A stretch of DNA of 64,000 bases from an uncultured Burkholderiales bacterium. GTDB taxonomy: Bacteria > Pseudomonadota > Gammaproteobacteria > Burkholderiales > Burkholderiaceae_C. Below, piece by piece: positions 8,702-17,705 of the stretch. Position 1 is the stretch's first letter. The number at the start of each line of letters is the position of its first letter. Position numbers and translations under genes: made by a program. The stretch covers positions 1 through 64,000 of the forward strand of contig CAIQHG010000025.1 in NCBI GenBank assembly GCA_903871545.1. The letters run 5' to 3'. The notes under the pieces are model-generated. The model did not search any database, was not told the DNA's origin, and saw only the letters and a program-made list of their open reading frames with translations.

Positions 8702-9430
8702 ATGTTTAATTTTTTTAAAACTTTATCTTACCTTTTTCTTGCCTGCGCATTATGGCTAGGCTCAGGTTGCTATGCTCAGGGCAATTCAACAGTAGACGCA
8801 CTAAATTCATCCCCCAAAGGAGTAAACGCTAGTTACCCAAACGTCAAATTCACCACCACTCAAGGTGACTTTGTAGTGGAGTTATACCCTGATAAAGCAC
8901 CTAAAACGGTTGCTAATTTTCTTCAATACGTGAAAGACAAGCATTACAACAGCACTATTTTTCACAGAGTCATCAATGAATTTATGATTCAAGGTGGAGG
9001 GTTTGATGCCAGTTATGTGCAGAAAAAAACCAGGGCCCCAGTTCCCCACGAGGGTAGACAAGCGCTTTTAGCGGGTGGCTCCAAAAACCTGGTGGGCACC
9101 CTTGCCATGGCTCGCACGGATGACCCAAACTCCGCTACGGCGCAGTTCTTTATAAACGTTCGCGACAACGCAAACCTTGATCCGGTCGTTATTCCTCCAG
9201 GAGATCCGGTTCCATTGATTGAAATTCAGGGTCGTCCCTACACTAATATCCCTCGAGCGCAACTGGAAAAACTTACTCAACTTTATGGATACACCGTTTT
9301 TGGTCGAGTGATCTCTGGCATGGATACGGTCGACAAAATCAAATCCCTGCCCACTGGCTCAGGAGGCCCCTTTCAAGGCGACGTCCCCAAAACAGCGGTC
9401 ACTATTTTGTCAGCTTCACTAATCCAGTAA
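8702..9430 (+). CDS. ppiA: Periplasmic peptidyl-prolyl cis-trans isomerase (cyclophilin)
   Basis: Cyclophilin-type prolyl isomerase assisting folding of exported proteins. An N-terminal signal segment precedes the domain; it could be cut by signal peptidase I after CYA, or the Cys could be lipidated (the lipobox GSGC is poor). The cyclophilin core shows FHRVINEFMIQGGGFD, the active-site FHR..QGGG block and AMARTDDPNSATAQFFIN. A stretch of about 35 residues between FINVRDNANLD and YGYTVFGRV (VVIPPGDPVPLIEIQ and onward) is inserted relative to the neighbouring paralogue. The 242-residue length is larger than E. coli PpiA because of the insertion and leader. ppiB follows 72 bases downstream. Confidence 0.92.
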   Translation: MFNFFKTLSYLFLACALWLGSGCYAQGNSTVDALNSSPKGVNASYPNVKFTTTQGDFVVELYPDKAPKTVANFLQYVKDKHYNSTIFHRVINEFMIQGGGFDASYVQKKTRAPVPHEGRQALLAGGSKNLVGTLAMARTDDPNSATAQFFINVRDNANLDPVVIPPGDPVPLIEIQGRPYTNIPRAQLEKLTQLYGYTVFGRVISGMDTVDKIKSLPTGSGGPFQGDVPKTAVTILSASLIQ

Positions 9431-9502
9431 ACTTATAGGGGGGGGTAGTTTTACATCAAGCCCTTCATCATTTTTCTATTCACCCAAAAAAATATTTTTA
9501 TT

Positions 9503-10009
9503 ATGAGCTATCCACAAGTTGCACTGCATATCAAAGACATGGGCACCATCACCCTAGAGCTCAACGATGAGCTTGCCCCGACCACGGTCGCCAATTTTCT
9601 TGAATATGTTCAAAATGGACACTACAACGGGGTCATCTTTCACCGCGTGATTGAGGACTTTATGATCCAAGGCGGTGGATTCGATCAGGAGATGAAAGAG
9701 AAAGAAACGCACGAACCCATCAGGAACGAAGCCGACAACGGATTAGAGAATGATCACTATACAGTTGCAATGGCTAGAACGAGTGACCCACACTCAGCGT
9801 CGGCACAGTTTTTTATAAACACCACTGACAATGATTTTTTGAATCACACCAATAAATCACCAAGTGGATGGGGCTACGCTGTATTTGGAAAGGTCGTAGA
9901 CGGCACGGATATTGTGGACAAAATCAATACCGTTAAAACCACCCGTCGCAATTTTCACGACGACGTACCCAAAGATCACGTGATCATCGAGAGCGCTGAA
10001 ATTTTATAA
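9503..10009 (+). CDS. ppiB: Cytoplasmic peptidyl-prolyl cis-trans isomerase (cyclophilin)
   Basis: A 168-residue cyclophilin with no signal peptide, hence cytosolic. The active-site blocks FHRVIEDFMIQGGGFD and AMARTSDPHSASAQFFINT are intact and the length matches E. coli PpiB. It is clearly a paralogue of the exported enzyme upstream, sharing long stretches of identity, and the pair probably arose by tandem duplication. lpxH starts 11 bases after its stop, so co-transcription is likely. Confidence 0.95.
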   Translation: MSYPQVALHIKDMGTITLELNDELAPTTVANFLEYVQNGHYNGVIFHRVIEDFMIQGGGFDQEMKEKETHEPIRNEADNGLENDHYTVAMARTSDPHSASAQFFINTTDNDFLNHTNKSPSGWGYAVFGKVVDGTDIVDKINTVKTTRRNFHDDVPKDHVIIESAEIL

Positions 10010-10020
10010 TTAGTTTCAAA

Positions 10021-10875
10021 ATGACTGATTTTTTAAGTCATGTTTTTATTGAGGGGGATGCAAGCATTGACTTCATCTCTGACCTTCACCTTCAATCTAG
10101 CGAATTACCCACCTTTAAGGCCTGGTCAGACTATATGGACCAAACGCCTGCAAAGGCTTTATTTATATTGGGCGACTTCTTTGAGCTTTGGGCAGGAGAC
10201 GATATAGTTCAAAGCCCAGATGGATCTTTTGAGGAAGAATGCATACGCATTCTAAAAAAATGCTCTCAAAACTGCGCCATTTACTTCATGGCCGGTAACC
10301 GCGACTTTTTGTTACAAAAAAATGCCCTTAACGCATCCGGAATGCAAGCCCTGAGTGACCCCTGCGTTTTAAGTGCTCAAGGGCAACGCTTTGTTCTGAG
10401 TCACGGCGATGCAATGTGCTTATCTGATACGGAGTACCAAAAGTTTCGCAGCACAGTTCGTGATGTAGATTGGCAAGCTCAGTTTTTAGGCCAACCCCTT
10501 GACAAACGTTTAGCTATAGCTAAAGCGATGCGCTTAAAGAGTGAGGAAGGAAAATCTAAACTTCGCAATTCATTTGAGAACTCAACCCATCAAAGTTTAA
10601 CTGAGGCTCAAACGAGCGCTTTAAAGGCTGACACTGCAGACTCCCACATGGGGCTTCATGACGTAGATGTGCAATACGCAAGCTCAGTGTTAGATGCTTT
10701 GGAGAGTGATCTGCTGATCCACGGACACACCCATAGACCAGGCCGCTACGCACTTTTAAACGGCAAAAGCAGAGTTGTCCTAAGCGACTGGAACGCCTCA
10801 TCTAATCCGCAAAGATTAGAGGTCCTGAGGCTTGAGTCGGGTCAACTTGAGCGAATAAAGCTCTTTAAAGCTTGA
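10021..10875 (+). CDS. lpxH: UDP-2,3-diacylglucosamine diphosphatase
   Basis: Hydrolyses UDP-2,3-diacylglucosamine to lipid X in lipid A synthesis; peripheral to the inner membrane, Mn-dependent. The calcineurin-like metal-binding motifs appear in order: SDLHLQ (Asp21, His23), GDFFELW, GNRDF, SHGD, and HGHTHRP near the end. The protein (284 residues) is longer than the E. coli one (240), mostly through a loop rich in Ser/Thr/Glu around residues 175-205. Its last 11 bases overlap the 3' end of the convergent DUF349 gene. Confidence 0.93.
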   Translation: MTDFLSHVFIEGDASIDFISDLHLQSSELPTFKAWSDYMDQTPAKALFILGDFFELWAGDDIVQSPDGSFEEECIRILKKCSQNCAIYFMAGNRDFLLQKNALNASGMQALSDPCVLSAQGQRFVLSHGDAMCLSDTEYQKFRSTVRDVDWQAQFLGQPLDKRLAIAKAMRLKSEEGKSKLRNSFENSTHQSLTEAQTSALKADTADSHMGLHDVDVQYASSVLDALESDLLIHGHTHRPGRYALLNGKSRVVLSDWNASSNPQRLEVLRLESGQLERIKLFKA

Positions 10876-13800
10876 GAAGTGTCTTTAGTGCACTTTGTAA
10901 TCTGCGGGCAACATCTGGATCAAAGGTTCCCGCAAAAACTGCGGCCGTATCATCCGCCCAGGTTTGAGCTGGAGTGGGATCGTTGCGTTTGGTGAGCATT
11001 TGAAGTTGTAGGTTTCTCCTGGCTTGAAGATCACTTGCGGGAGTCGGCGCGTCAGCGGCCATCTCCAAGCGCAGCAAAGAGTCTGGGCTTTGTTTAGAGC
11101 CAGTTTGCTGAATTGATTTAACCCAGTTTGTCCTTTGAGCTGCATTAACGCGAGGTCCAAGCTCTTTAAGAGGCGGCACAAGTTCAGGATTCTTATCTTG
11201 CCAAGCGTTTATTAAATTGGTTAGCGTTTGCCCATGAGCTTGAGCCGCCAATTTGCGCATCGCAAATTCAGCAGACTCAAGCGCTTGACGCTGGGCCCTA
11301 AAGGCTGCGTCCCCTAAGCGAGGACCACGAGGTTCTCTAAGATCTCTACTTTCTCGCGGAGCGCGCGAGTCCCTCGAGTCCCTTGAATCTCTGGAGTCTC
11401 TAACACCTCCACCAGCACTTGCACCAAAGCCACCTCTGCCGCCTCTGGAGTCTTTAGAGTCCTTACCCCGGGCTTGCCCGCCCCCGCCTGGTCCAGACCT
11501 TGATCGACTATCCTGGGGGGAATGAGAATCTGCCCTTTTGGCCCCTGGCCTGTCGTCGCCGCGCACTGCAACAACTACTTTTGCAGGCTTGGCCATCAAG
11601 GGTTGGGGGGGAGGAGCTTCAGGGGCTGGCAGAGTTGAATCTTCACTAGACGCTAACGACGCAGCATCTCCGCCCTCCTCGAGAGGGGTTTGCTGGGTTT
11701 GCTGAGTTTGCGCGGTTTGAGTGTCTCGATCTTTTTCCAGGTCCTTTTCTAGGTCTCCTTCAGAGCCAATACTTTGGCCTGCAGTGGATAAGCCCCTTAC
11801 AGGTGTTGAGGAATCTTGAGCGCCAGGGGCAACGTCTTGCAAATTAGCAATTGCCGCTGGCTCTAGGGTTGGGGTAACTGGGGTATCAGGTTTGGAAGCG
11901 GCCGGTGTCGACGGCGCTGGCTTGAGCACCTCGGGTTCGCCCGACACAGTAACCACTTGCAAATGTTGAACAGCGGCTTTGATCTTTGATGCGTCGCCCT
12001 CTTGAATGGCCTGCTCCAACGCTTTGGATGCTTTTAAAACCGCCTCATCGTGGGCGTTCATGGACTGAGCAATTTGTGCTCGCTCTGCGGTTTTACGTTG
12101 AAAAGCTTCATCCAATGGTTTTTTAAAATCGTCCCAAAGTCTTTGTGCCAACTTGCGGTCAATGGGGACAACGTGAGACTCATCTTGCCAGCGCTGTTGG
12201 ACGGATTTGATGAGATCTATCTTCAATATGGGTTGTGCGCCTATCGCTTTGGATTCCTCAATAAGAGCCTTACGTCTAAGAATACTTTCGTTTTGCAAAG
12301 TTTCTATGGGCTTATGAGCGGCTTGAATAGCCTCTTTCCAAAGACTTTGGAGCTCAGCAAAAACTTTCTCGCTGACATGTCCGCATGCGCGCCACTTCTC
12401 CGAGAAGTCGTGCAGTTGCCTTTGAACGGCTCTCCAGTCTGGGCCATTGCTGTGCTCCGCTGCCCATGCCTTTACCTGTGCAATAAGTTCCAAGCGCTGC
12501 GCTCGGTTGGCCTGAGACTGGGCACGCGTTTGTTGCAACCACTCTTGTACAAAAGGATAAGCCAAATTACAGGCATTATCAAAACGCTTCCAAAGGGCGT
12601 GATTGGCCATCCCGCCTTGATCGGTTTGTTTCCAGTCCTCTCGGAGTTTGCGAAGCGTTTCTTGCAATTTACGCGGACCCATTGTGGGCACGTAATCTGG
12701 GTTTGGAACAGATTTTTGAGTCGTTTGCGCATCGCTATCTGCAGGGTTGCTCAGCTGAGTCGGTTTAAGTAGCGTATTGCTACCCGTGTCCACTGTGTTG
12801 ACAGTGCCAGGAGAGTTCTCAGATGCCGGGGACTTTTCGGCGGCAAAATCAAGGTCACCCGTTGATTGAGGCTGAACATCAAGTCCTTCGTTACCTTCAA
12901 GAATTTGTGCAGGGTCATCGGTTACAAAACCAGATGTAAATTCTGAGGGCGGTGCGTTTGTTGTAAGTTCTTCAGAAGACTTCGTCGCTTGGAGATCCAA
13001 GTTAGCTGTAGTTGTGGGGGCTGCATCTGTTGAAAACGCTTGCTCACCGTCCAAGGTCTCAATGCTCTTTGTTGGAGAGTTTTTAGTAACCTCAGCATAT
13101 TCGGTCGCTTCAACAAGTGCACTATCTTTAGCCAATGCGTTTGAAACCTCTGATCGATCTGTTGTCTGAGTTTCCCCAGCTCGCCCTTTATTTTGGGTCC
13201 CCTTCGCGGGTCTTGCTCCTTTGACCTCCACGCTTGGTTTAATTCTTTGTAAAAGTCCCTCAGCCTTCGCAACCAACTCGGCCCTTAGCTGATCTGCTCG
13301 CCACCGTTGCCACCCCTCCAACTCACCCGCAGCGGAGAGCAGCGTTTGTGCCTGCTTTTCAAGACGGTCATCTATTAAGTTAGCGTGCACTTTCAAAACT
13401 TGGCGCAAATCTGCTGCGGCTCCTGCACTTGCTTTACCGTGGCCTTCGCCCAGTTCTTTCTCAAGTACGCTCATGCTCAACTGCAAGGCCTGCTTGGCCT
13501 GAGCTTTCAAAACTGGATCTATCTCCACCTTGACAGCTTTTTTGTGTTTTGTGCTTTGAGCGTCTTGGGTTAATTTATCGCTCACACCCGCTTCGACCCG
13601 CTTTTGTTTTATTTGATCCGCCCAAGCAGGAACAGCAGGCAAAGCTTGATGGGGGTCAGACGCCCCAAGTGCCGCCTGCTTTAAAGCCGCACTGAAAGCC
13701 TCCCAAACTATTTGTAAGTGCTCTGCACTTGTTTGCAACGCGGGGGTGTATTTAGGATCTACATTGATCCAATCTTTTTGGGCAAGCAAGGTTGTTTGCT

Positions 13801-14359
13801 CATCTCTCCAACGTTGTACGTCCTCTTGAAGCGCTGCCTCTAGGGACTGGGCCTCTTCCCAGTACTTGGTGGATAACACTTCAATTCTTTGAGAAAGCAG
13901 CACTGCAGCCTCACGCTGGACCTGCGCTCTGTGTTGCAAGTCCTCTATCGTTTTGACTCGCTCAGCCAGTAAGCTTCTTAAACTTGCTAAAGGTTCTTTA
14001 GAGATTGGAGCACCCTCCTTGGCCGCGTCTCTTTGCCACGCCATCGCATCTGCTAAATTGAGTTTATGGGCTCCAAGCAACAGGTTTGCCTTGTCTGACC
14101 AAAGCGCAATCAATGCTTCCTGGTTTAAGGCTTTTTTGATCAGATCCATGCTGTCTTTAACTTGGCGTGCCGCGCCCTTGTCTTTTGCGCTCAGCAACTT
14201 GAAGACCTCGCTCATTTGTTCATAGCTTGGCGGGGGAGAAGACTCCAACCAATGTTTAATCAACTGAGCCCGCGCCGAGGCTGTTGAGGCACCGATAGCA
14301 CCTCCCGTTAAATTATCAAGAGCGGCGGGGTTAACTATATTTTCTAAATGAGCAGTCAC
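10865..14359 (-). CDS. Giant DUF349 protein with disordered acidic and RGG/RDS segments
   Basis: A 1164-residue protein. The N-terminal 380 residues are largely helical and Ala/Gln/Glu-rich. Residues about 400-545 are an acidic Ser/Thr-rich linker. Residues about 560-790 contain DUF349 helical repeats recognisable by the W....G.......LW..F pattern (LREDWKQTDQGG, EKWRACGHVSEKVF, LAQRLWDDFKKPLDEAF). After another low-complexity stretch comes a Gly/Arg-rich region (about 950-1010) with RGGRGGFG and four tandem RDS triplets, then a helical C-terminal domain. DUF349 proteins are widespread but poorly characterised. The RGG-like segment suggests RNA or nucleic-acid contact; that is inference. Large DUF349 proteins next to lpxH occur in other Burkholderiales. 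It is single-copy here with its own promoter region upstream. Confidence 0.85.
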   Translation of the reverse strand: MTAHLENIVNPAALDNLTGGAIGASTASARAQLIKHWLESSPPPSYEQMSEVFKLLSAKDKGAARQVKDSMDLIKKALNQEALIALWSDKANLLLGAHKLNLADAMAWQRDAAKEGAPISKEPLASLRSLLAERVKTIEDLQHRAQVQREAAVLLSQRIEVLSTKYWEEAQSLEAALQEDVQRWRDEQTTLLAQKDWINVDPKYTPALQTSAEHLQIVWEAFSAALKQAALGASDPHQALPAVPAWADQIKQKRVEAGVSDKLTQDAQSTKHKKAVKVEIDPVLKAQAKQALQLSMSVLEKELGEGHGKASAGAAADLRQVLKVHANLIDDRLEKQAQTLLSAAGELEGWQRWRADQLRAELVAKAEGLLQRIKPSVEVKGARPAKGTQNKGRAGETQTTDRSEVSNALAKDSALVEATEYAEVTKNSPTKSIETLDGEQAFSTDAAPTTTANLDLQATKSSEELTTNAPPSEFTSGFVTDDPAQILEGNEGLDVQPQSTGDLDFAAEKSPASENSPGTVNTVDTGSNTLLKPTQLSNPADSDAQTTQKSVPNPDYVPTMGPRKLQETLRKLREDWKQTDQGGMANHALWKRFDNACNLAYPFVQEWLQQTRAQSQANRAQRLELIAQVKAWAAEHSNGPDWRAVQRQLHDFSEKWRACGHVSEKVFAELQSLWKEAIQAAHKPIETLQNESILRRKALIEESKAIGAQPILKIDLIKSVQQRWQDESHVVPIDRKLAQRLWDDFKKPLDEAFQRKTAERAQIAQSMNAHDEAVLKASKALEQAIQEGDASKIKAAVQHLQVVTVSGEPEVLKPAPSTPAASKPDTPVTPTLEPAAIANLQDVAPGAQDSSTPVRGLSTAGQSIGSEGDLEKDLEKDRDTQTAQTQQTQQTPLEEGGDAASLASSEDSTLPAPEAPPPQPLMAKPAKVVVAVRGDDRPGAKRADSHSPQDSRSRSGPGGGGQARGKDSKDSRGGRGGFGASAGGGVRDSRDSRDSRDSRAPRESRDLREPRGPRLGDAAFRAQRQALESAEFAMRKLAAQAHGQTLTNLINAWQDKNPELVPPLKELGPRVNAAQRTNWVKSIQQTGSKQSPDSLLRLEMAADAPTPASDLQARRNLQLQMLTKRNDPTPAQTWADDTAAVFAGTFDPDVARRLQSALKTLLKL

Positions 14360-14770
14360 AGATTTATTGCTTAAAAAAGGGAAAACGTATTTTCGTCGTT
14401 TTCGTTGGAATTGGAAGTTAAATGAGATTTATCTTTGAATTACGAACTAAATGTCATGAAATTAGCCACTAAATTTAATAATATTTTTGCAATTGATTAC
14501 TTGTCAGTGAAAGTTGAAATTAAATGCATTTAACTTAAGTATGCTTTTTTTATCAATACAAGCTTAAAATGCGTCGTTATGAATTAAAGTCTGAAGGTTA
14601 GGGCATAAGTTGTGCAAAAAAACCAAAGTATATTTTTTTAACGTCCAGTGATTAATTGAATTAGGCCCACCCTACGAGATTCAGTAGAGCATTTTAAATC
14701 AAATCGAAATCTCCATATCGACTAAAATGCATACTTAGATTGTATAGACTCCTCACGGTTGACCGAGCAG

Positions 14771-14790
14771 CCAGAGATTTCTCTGGTTTT
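14771..14790 (+). terminator. Terminator-like hairpin 1 upstream of the transglycosylase
   Basis: CCAGAG-ATTT-CTCTGG is a perfect 6-bp stem with a 4-base loop, followed directly by TTTT on the plus strand. Confidence 0.5.
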
Positions 14791-14814
14791 AAAAGCTTCT
14801 TGGAAAACCTCTTT

Positions 14815-14833
14815 GGCTTTTCAAGCCCTTTTT
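14815..14833 (+). terminator. Terminator-like hairpin 2 upstream of the transglycosylase
   Basis: GGCTT-TTC-AAGCC (5-bp stem) followed by CTTTTT on the plus strand, 25 bases beyond hairpin 1. The short stem makes it weaker on its own; the tandem arrangement is what stands out. Confidence 0.4.
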
Positions 14834-15030
14834 AAGGTTCTTAGCAATCTTTTGAAAACTCGCTTTTTTAACGGCGCTTGGACGCAGAGTAACTTATCTC
14901 TTTTTTAGCCAACGGATGCGCACCTTGCTCCAGGCTGAGGTTTTATTTAATGGGATTTAAAAAATATTCGCTCAAAGTTATTAGTTTTAACCAATGAAGT
15001 GGTTATAAAAAAGTAATAAAGGGTCTCGCA

Positions 15031-15882
15031 TTGACAGTTTTAAAACAAATTAAGCACGGAATTAGAACCTTCGCCAGCGATGTGACTCAAGGTTTCCTAG
15101 CTATTACGCACAACGGGCTCGCCTTAGTCGGCTTGATTGTATTTAGCGCATGCTTAACGCTTACTTTAAAGCCCGATATTCGGTCTCAGGGGGAGACTTT
15201 GCTGCTTGGGTGGCTTCAACAAAAGCAAGATGAAGCCACTGGCATTTTGAGCGACTCAGACGCCGTCGACCGGGCAACCGCCACAGACCCGGGGGAACTA
15301 CCCAAACAACAAGCCAACTTGGCTTTTTGGTTAAGTCGCAAATATCACGTTGCACCTGAGCCCTTGAGCGCATTGGTCTCAGAGGCTTATGATATAGGTC
15401 CGAAAAACTCACTCGATCCGACTCTTATTTTGGCAGTGATGGCGATTGAATCTGGCTTTAATCCATTTGCTCAAAGTCCCATGGGAGCGCAGGGCCTCAT
15501 GCAAGTGATGACTAAGGTCCACCAAGAGAAGTATGACGGTTTTGGCGGAAAACTGGCCGCATTTGATCCTATTGCCAATCTTAGGGTCGGGGTCAATGTC
15601 CTTAAAGAGTGCATTAACCGCGCCGGCTCCGTAGAGGGCGGGCTCAGACTCTACGTTGGAGGCGAGCTCCTTGAAGACGGCAAAACCTACGCATCAAAGG
15701 TTTTAAGTGAACACTCACGTTTAGTACAGGTTGTAAAAGGCGTAAAAGTTTCCACCGAACCTGAAACGCCCATTCAAAATGCGACTGAACGCTTAGAAAC
15801 GCTTTGGGACAAGGCACAAAAATTGGTTAACTTTGGAGATTCCAAGACACCCGCAGACAACCCTAAACCGGCTGAGCAATAG
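15031..15882 (+). CDS. Membrane-anchored lytic transglycosylase (SLT domain)
   Basis: Cleaves the MurNAc-GlcNAc bond of peptidoglycan to give anhydro-muropeptides; periplasmic. The 283-residue protein starts with TTG (AAAGGG ribosome site 6-11 bases upstream). Residues about 28-46 form a hydrophobic anchor. The goose-lysozyme-like SLT domain spans about 118-235: catalytic Glu140 in AIESGFNP, the GAQGLMQ motif at 152-158, and the NLRVGVNVLKEC and LRLYVGG segments that finish the domain. The C terminus is a Lys/Pro-rich tail. MltC/Slt-type assignment within the family is not possible from sequence alone. It precedes glyA after a 565-base gap. Confidence 0.9.
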   Translation: MTVLKQIKHGIRTFASDVTQGFLAITHNGLALVGLIVFSACLTLTLKPDIRSQGETLLLGWLQQKQDEATGILSDSDAVDRATATDPGELPKQQANLAFWLSRKYHVAPEPLSALVSEAYDIGPKNSLDPTLILAVMAIESGFNPFAQSPMGAQGLMQVMTKVHQEKYDGFGGKLAAFDPIANLRVGVNVLKECINRAGSVEGGLRLYVGGELLEDGKTYASKVLSEHSRLVQVVKGVKVSTEPETPIQNATERLETLWDKAQKLVNFGDSKTPADNPKPAEQ

Positions 15883-16447
15883 CGGTCGATTAGATCAGGC
15901 GTTTTACTGTTATTTTCTCCCTCTCTGCGCCCTTTAGAGCCGCCGCAAAGCTTAGCTATTTGTGTTGACTTCCTGCGCGCCGTGTACGGCGAGGATTTCT
16001 ACTGTGCTACGCATAAGAAACCTCCCTCATAGCCGCCTCGCCCAAGTTCTTGCTTCATCAAGACTGGTTTCGTCCCAGCCTTGCGGCCCCGCCCAGAGCC
16101 GTCCTGTGCACAGGCTAACAAGCGCTATCCGCGCTATCCGCTCTATTCATACTCCCCCTGAAAGAAGAGGATTTCTGCGCACTCTGTTAAACTACTGGCT
16201 TTAAACGTGTAAAAATAGCGCGTTAGGAAAAACGTGAGATTATCCAGTCTAATCCAGTGATTCCTGACCCTCCCCCGCGCCTTGATCTGCAAACGTTTAG
16301 AGTCAGTTGGGGTTGATTGGGGTCAGTAGTCAGTAAGGCGTGCTTGGGTTCAAACATGCTACTTAAAACTCTATAGACCATTGTCTTCAAATATCATTCT
16401 TTTGTTTCAGCCCCTCTGTGAATTCGACCATTAAATAGGACTGCGAA
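15883..16447. other. Long leader region upstream of glyA, locally GC-rich, possible structured RNA
   Basis: A 565-base gap. The segment about 15970-16150 is GC-rich relative to the gaps elsewhere in the window and contains a perfect hairpin CGCCG-TGTA-CGGCG (15978-15991), a 12-base palindrome CCTGTGCACAGG (16103-16114) and three imperfect 9-bp repeats GCGCTATCC (16122-16148). The only open frame (15962-16204, 80 codons, Arg/Ser/Pro-rich) has no ribosome site or family resemblance and is not called. No known riboswitch (glycine, SAH, THF, cobalamin) was recognised by eye. Confidence 0.45.
16122..16148. repeat. 9-bp imperfect tandem repeat in the glyA upstream region
   Basis: GCGCTATCC occurs twice in tandem (16122-16130, 16131-16139), followed by the variant GCTCTATTC (16140-16148). 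Confidence 0.75.
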
Positions 16448-17692
16448 ATGTATCAACCCAACCATTTGATTGAACAAACGGACCCTGAGATATGGGCTGC
16501 AATTGAGGCCGAGAATTTGCGTCAAGAACAGCATATCGAGCTCATCGCGAGTGAAAACTATGCCTCCCCCGCCGTCATGCAAGCGCAGGGCACTCAAATG
16601 ACTAATAAATACGCAGAGGGCTATCCTGGCAAACGTTATTACGGTGGTTGCGAGTTCGTGGACGTGGCAGAGCAATTGGCAATAGAGCGTGTCAAAAAGC
16701 TCTTTGGGGCCGATTGTGCAAACGTTCAACCTCATAGCGGCGCATCGGCCAACCAAGCGGTTTTTTTAGCATTCCTAAAGCCTGGTGACACCATCATGGG
16801 AATGAGCTTAGCCGAAGGTGGCCACTTGACCCATGGAATGCCCCTCAACATGAGCGGCAAATGGTTTAACGTTGTTAGTTACGGTTTAAACGCCAGTGAG
16901 GCAATTGACTATGATGCAATGGAGCAAAAGGCCCGCGCCTCAAAGCCCAAAATTATCATCGCCGGAGCCTCGGCATACAGCTTACACATCGATTTTGAAA
17001 GATTTGCGAAAGTTGCCAAAGAAATTGGTGCGATTTTTATGGTCGACATGGCTCATTACTCGGGTTTAATTGCCGCCGGCGTATACCCCAACCCAGTACC
17101 CTACGCAGACGTTGTCACCTCCACGACCCACAAAAGCCTTAGAGGACCCAGGGGGGGAATCATTTTGATGCGCTCTGAGCACGAAAAAGCCATCAACAGC
17201 GCCGTGTTCCCAGGACTTCAAGGAGGCCCGTTAATGCATGTCATTGCTGCCAAAGCTGTCGCCTTCAAGGAGGCTTTGGAGCCCAGCTTTAAAGAGTATC
17301 AAAAGCAAGTTCTCTTGAACGCAGATACCATTGCAAAGACCTTAACCCAGCGCGGACTTCGCATTGTGAGCGGGGGCACGCAAAGTCACGTAATGCTGGT
17401 GGACCTTCGCTCAAAGGGTATTACGGGCAAACAAGCTGAGGCGGTGCTGGGCCTTGCCCACATGACGATCAACAAAAATGCGATCCCCAATGACCCTGAA
17501 AAACCAATGGTGACAAGTGGGGTAAGAATCGGCACCCCCGCTCTAACGACTCGTGGCTTCAAGGAGGGTGAGGCACAACAAACTGCTCACCTGATTGCTG
17601 ACGTTTTAGATAACCCAAACGATCCTGCAAATATTGAGAGCATCAAGGCTAAAGTGCACGCTCTCACCCGTCGTTTCCCGGTTTATCGCTGA
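16448..17692 (+). CDS. glyA: Serine hydroxymethyltransferase
   Basis: PLP enzyme interconverting serine and glycine with transfer of a one-carbon unit to tetrahydrofolate; cytosolic and central to purine, thymidylate and methionine synthesis. The 414-residue protein is full length. The PLP lysine is Lys229 in [14 protein letters not shown], preceded by the [13 protein letters not shown] loop; the [15 protein letters not shown] segment is intact. nrdR follows 13 bases downstream, a pairing common across Proteobacteria. Confidence 0.98.
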   Translation: MYQPNHLIEQTDPEIWAAIEAENLRQEQHIELIASENYASPAVMQAQGTQMTNKYAEGYPGKRYYGGCEFVDVAEQLAIERVKKLFGADCANVQPHSGASANQAVFLAFLKPGDTIMGMSLAEGGHLTHGMPLNMSGKWFNVVSYGLNASEAIDYDAMEQKARASKPKIIIAGASAYSLHIDFERFAKVAKEIGAIFMVDMAHYSGLIAAGVYPNPVPYADVVTSTTHKSLRGPRGGIILMRSEHEKAINSAVFPGLQGGPLMHVIAAKAVAFKEALEPSFKEYQKQVLLNADTIAKTLTQRGLRIVSGGTQSHVMLVDLRSKGITGKQAEAVLGLAHMTINKNAIPNDPEKPMVTSGVRIGTPALTTRGFKEGEAQQTAHLIADVLDNPNDPANIESIKAKVHALTRRFPVYR

Positions 17693-17705
17693 TCCTTAAT
17701 CTTTT

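Larger units (their letters stand above)
14360..15030. other. Long gene-free region with two terminator-like hairpins
   Basis: About 670 AT-rich bases between divergent genes, with no credible open frame. It must hold the promoters of the DUF349 gene (minus) and the transglycosylase (plus). Two hairpins followed by T-runs at 14771-14790 and 14815-14833 are both oriented to end plus-strand transcripts, although the nearest plus gene upstream ends at 10875. An unannotated small RNA or a leader attenuator is possible. Confidence 0.5.

Noticed and set aside
11316-11410. RDS-encoding tandem repeats as a CRISPR-like array
   Set aside because: The 9-base periodicity is in frame within the DUF349 coding sequence and there are no spacers.
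12050-12772. A 240-codon plus-strand open frame
   Set aside because: It lies wholly antisense within the DUF349 coding region, has no ribosome site or recognisable domain, and mirrors the repetitive composition of that gene.
15962-16204. An 80-codon plus-strand frame upstream of glyA
   Set aside because: No ribosome site, composition unlike the window's genes and no family resemblance; more likely non-coding structured sequence.
15883-16447. Possible 6S RNA, SRP RNA, RNase P RNA or known riboswitch
   Set aside because: The conserved core sequences of these families were looked for by eye and not found, so only an unnamed structured stretch is reported.
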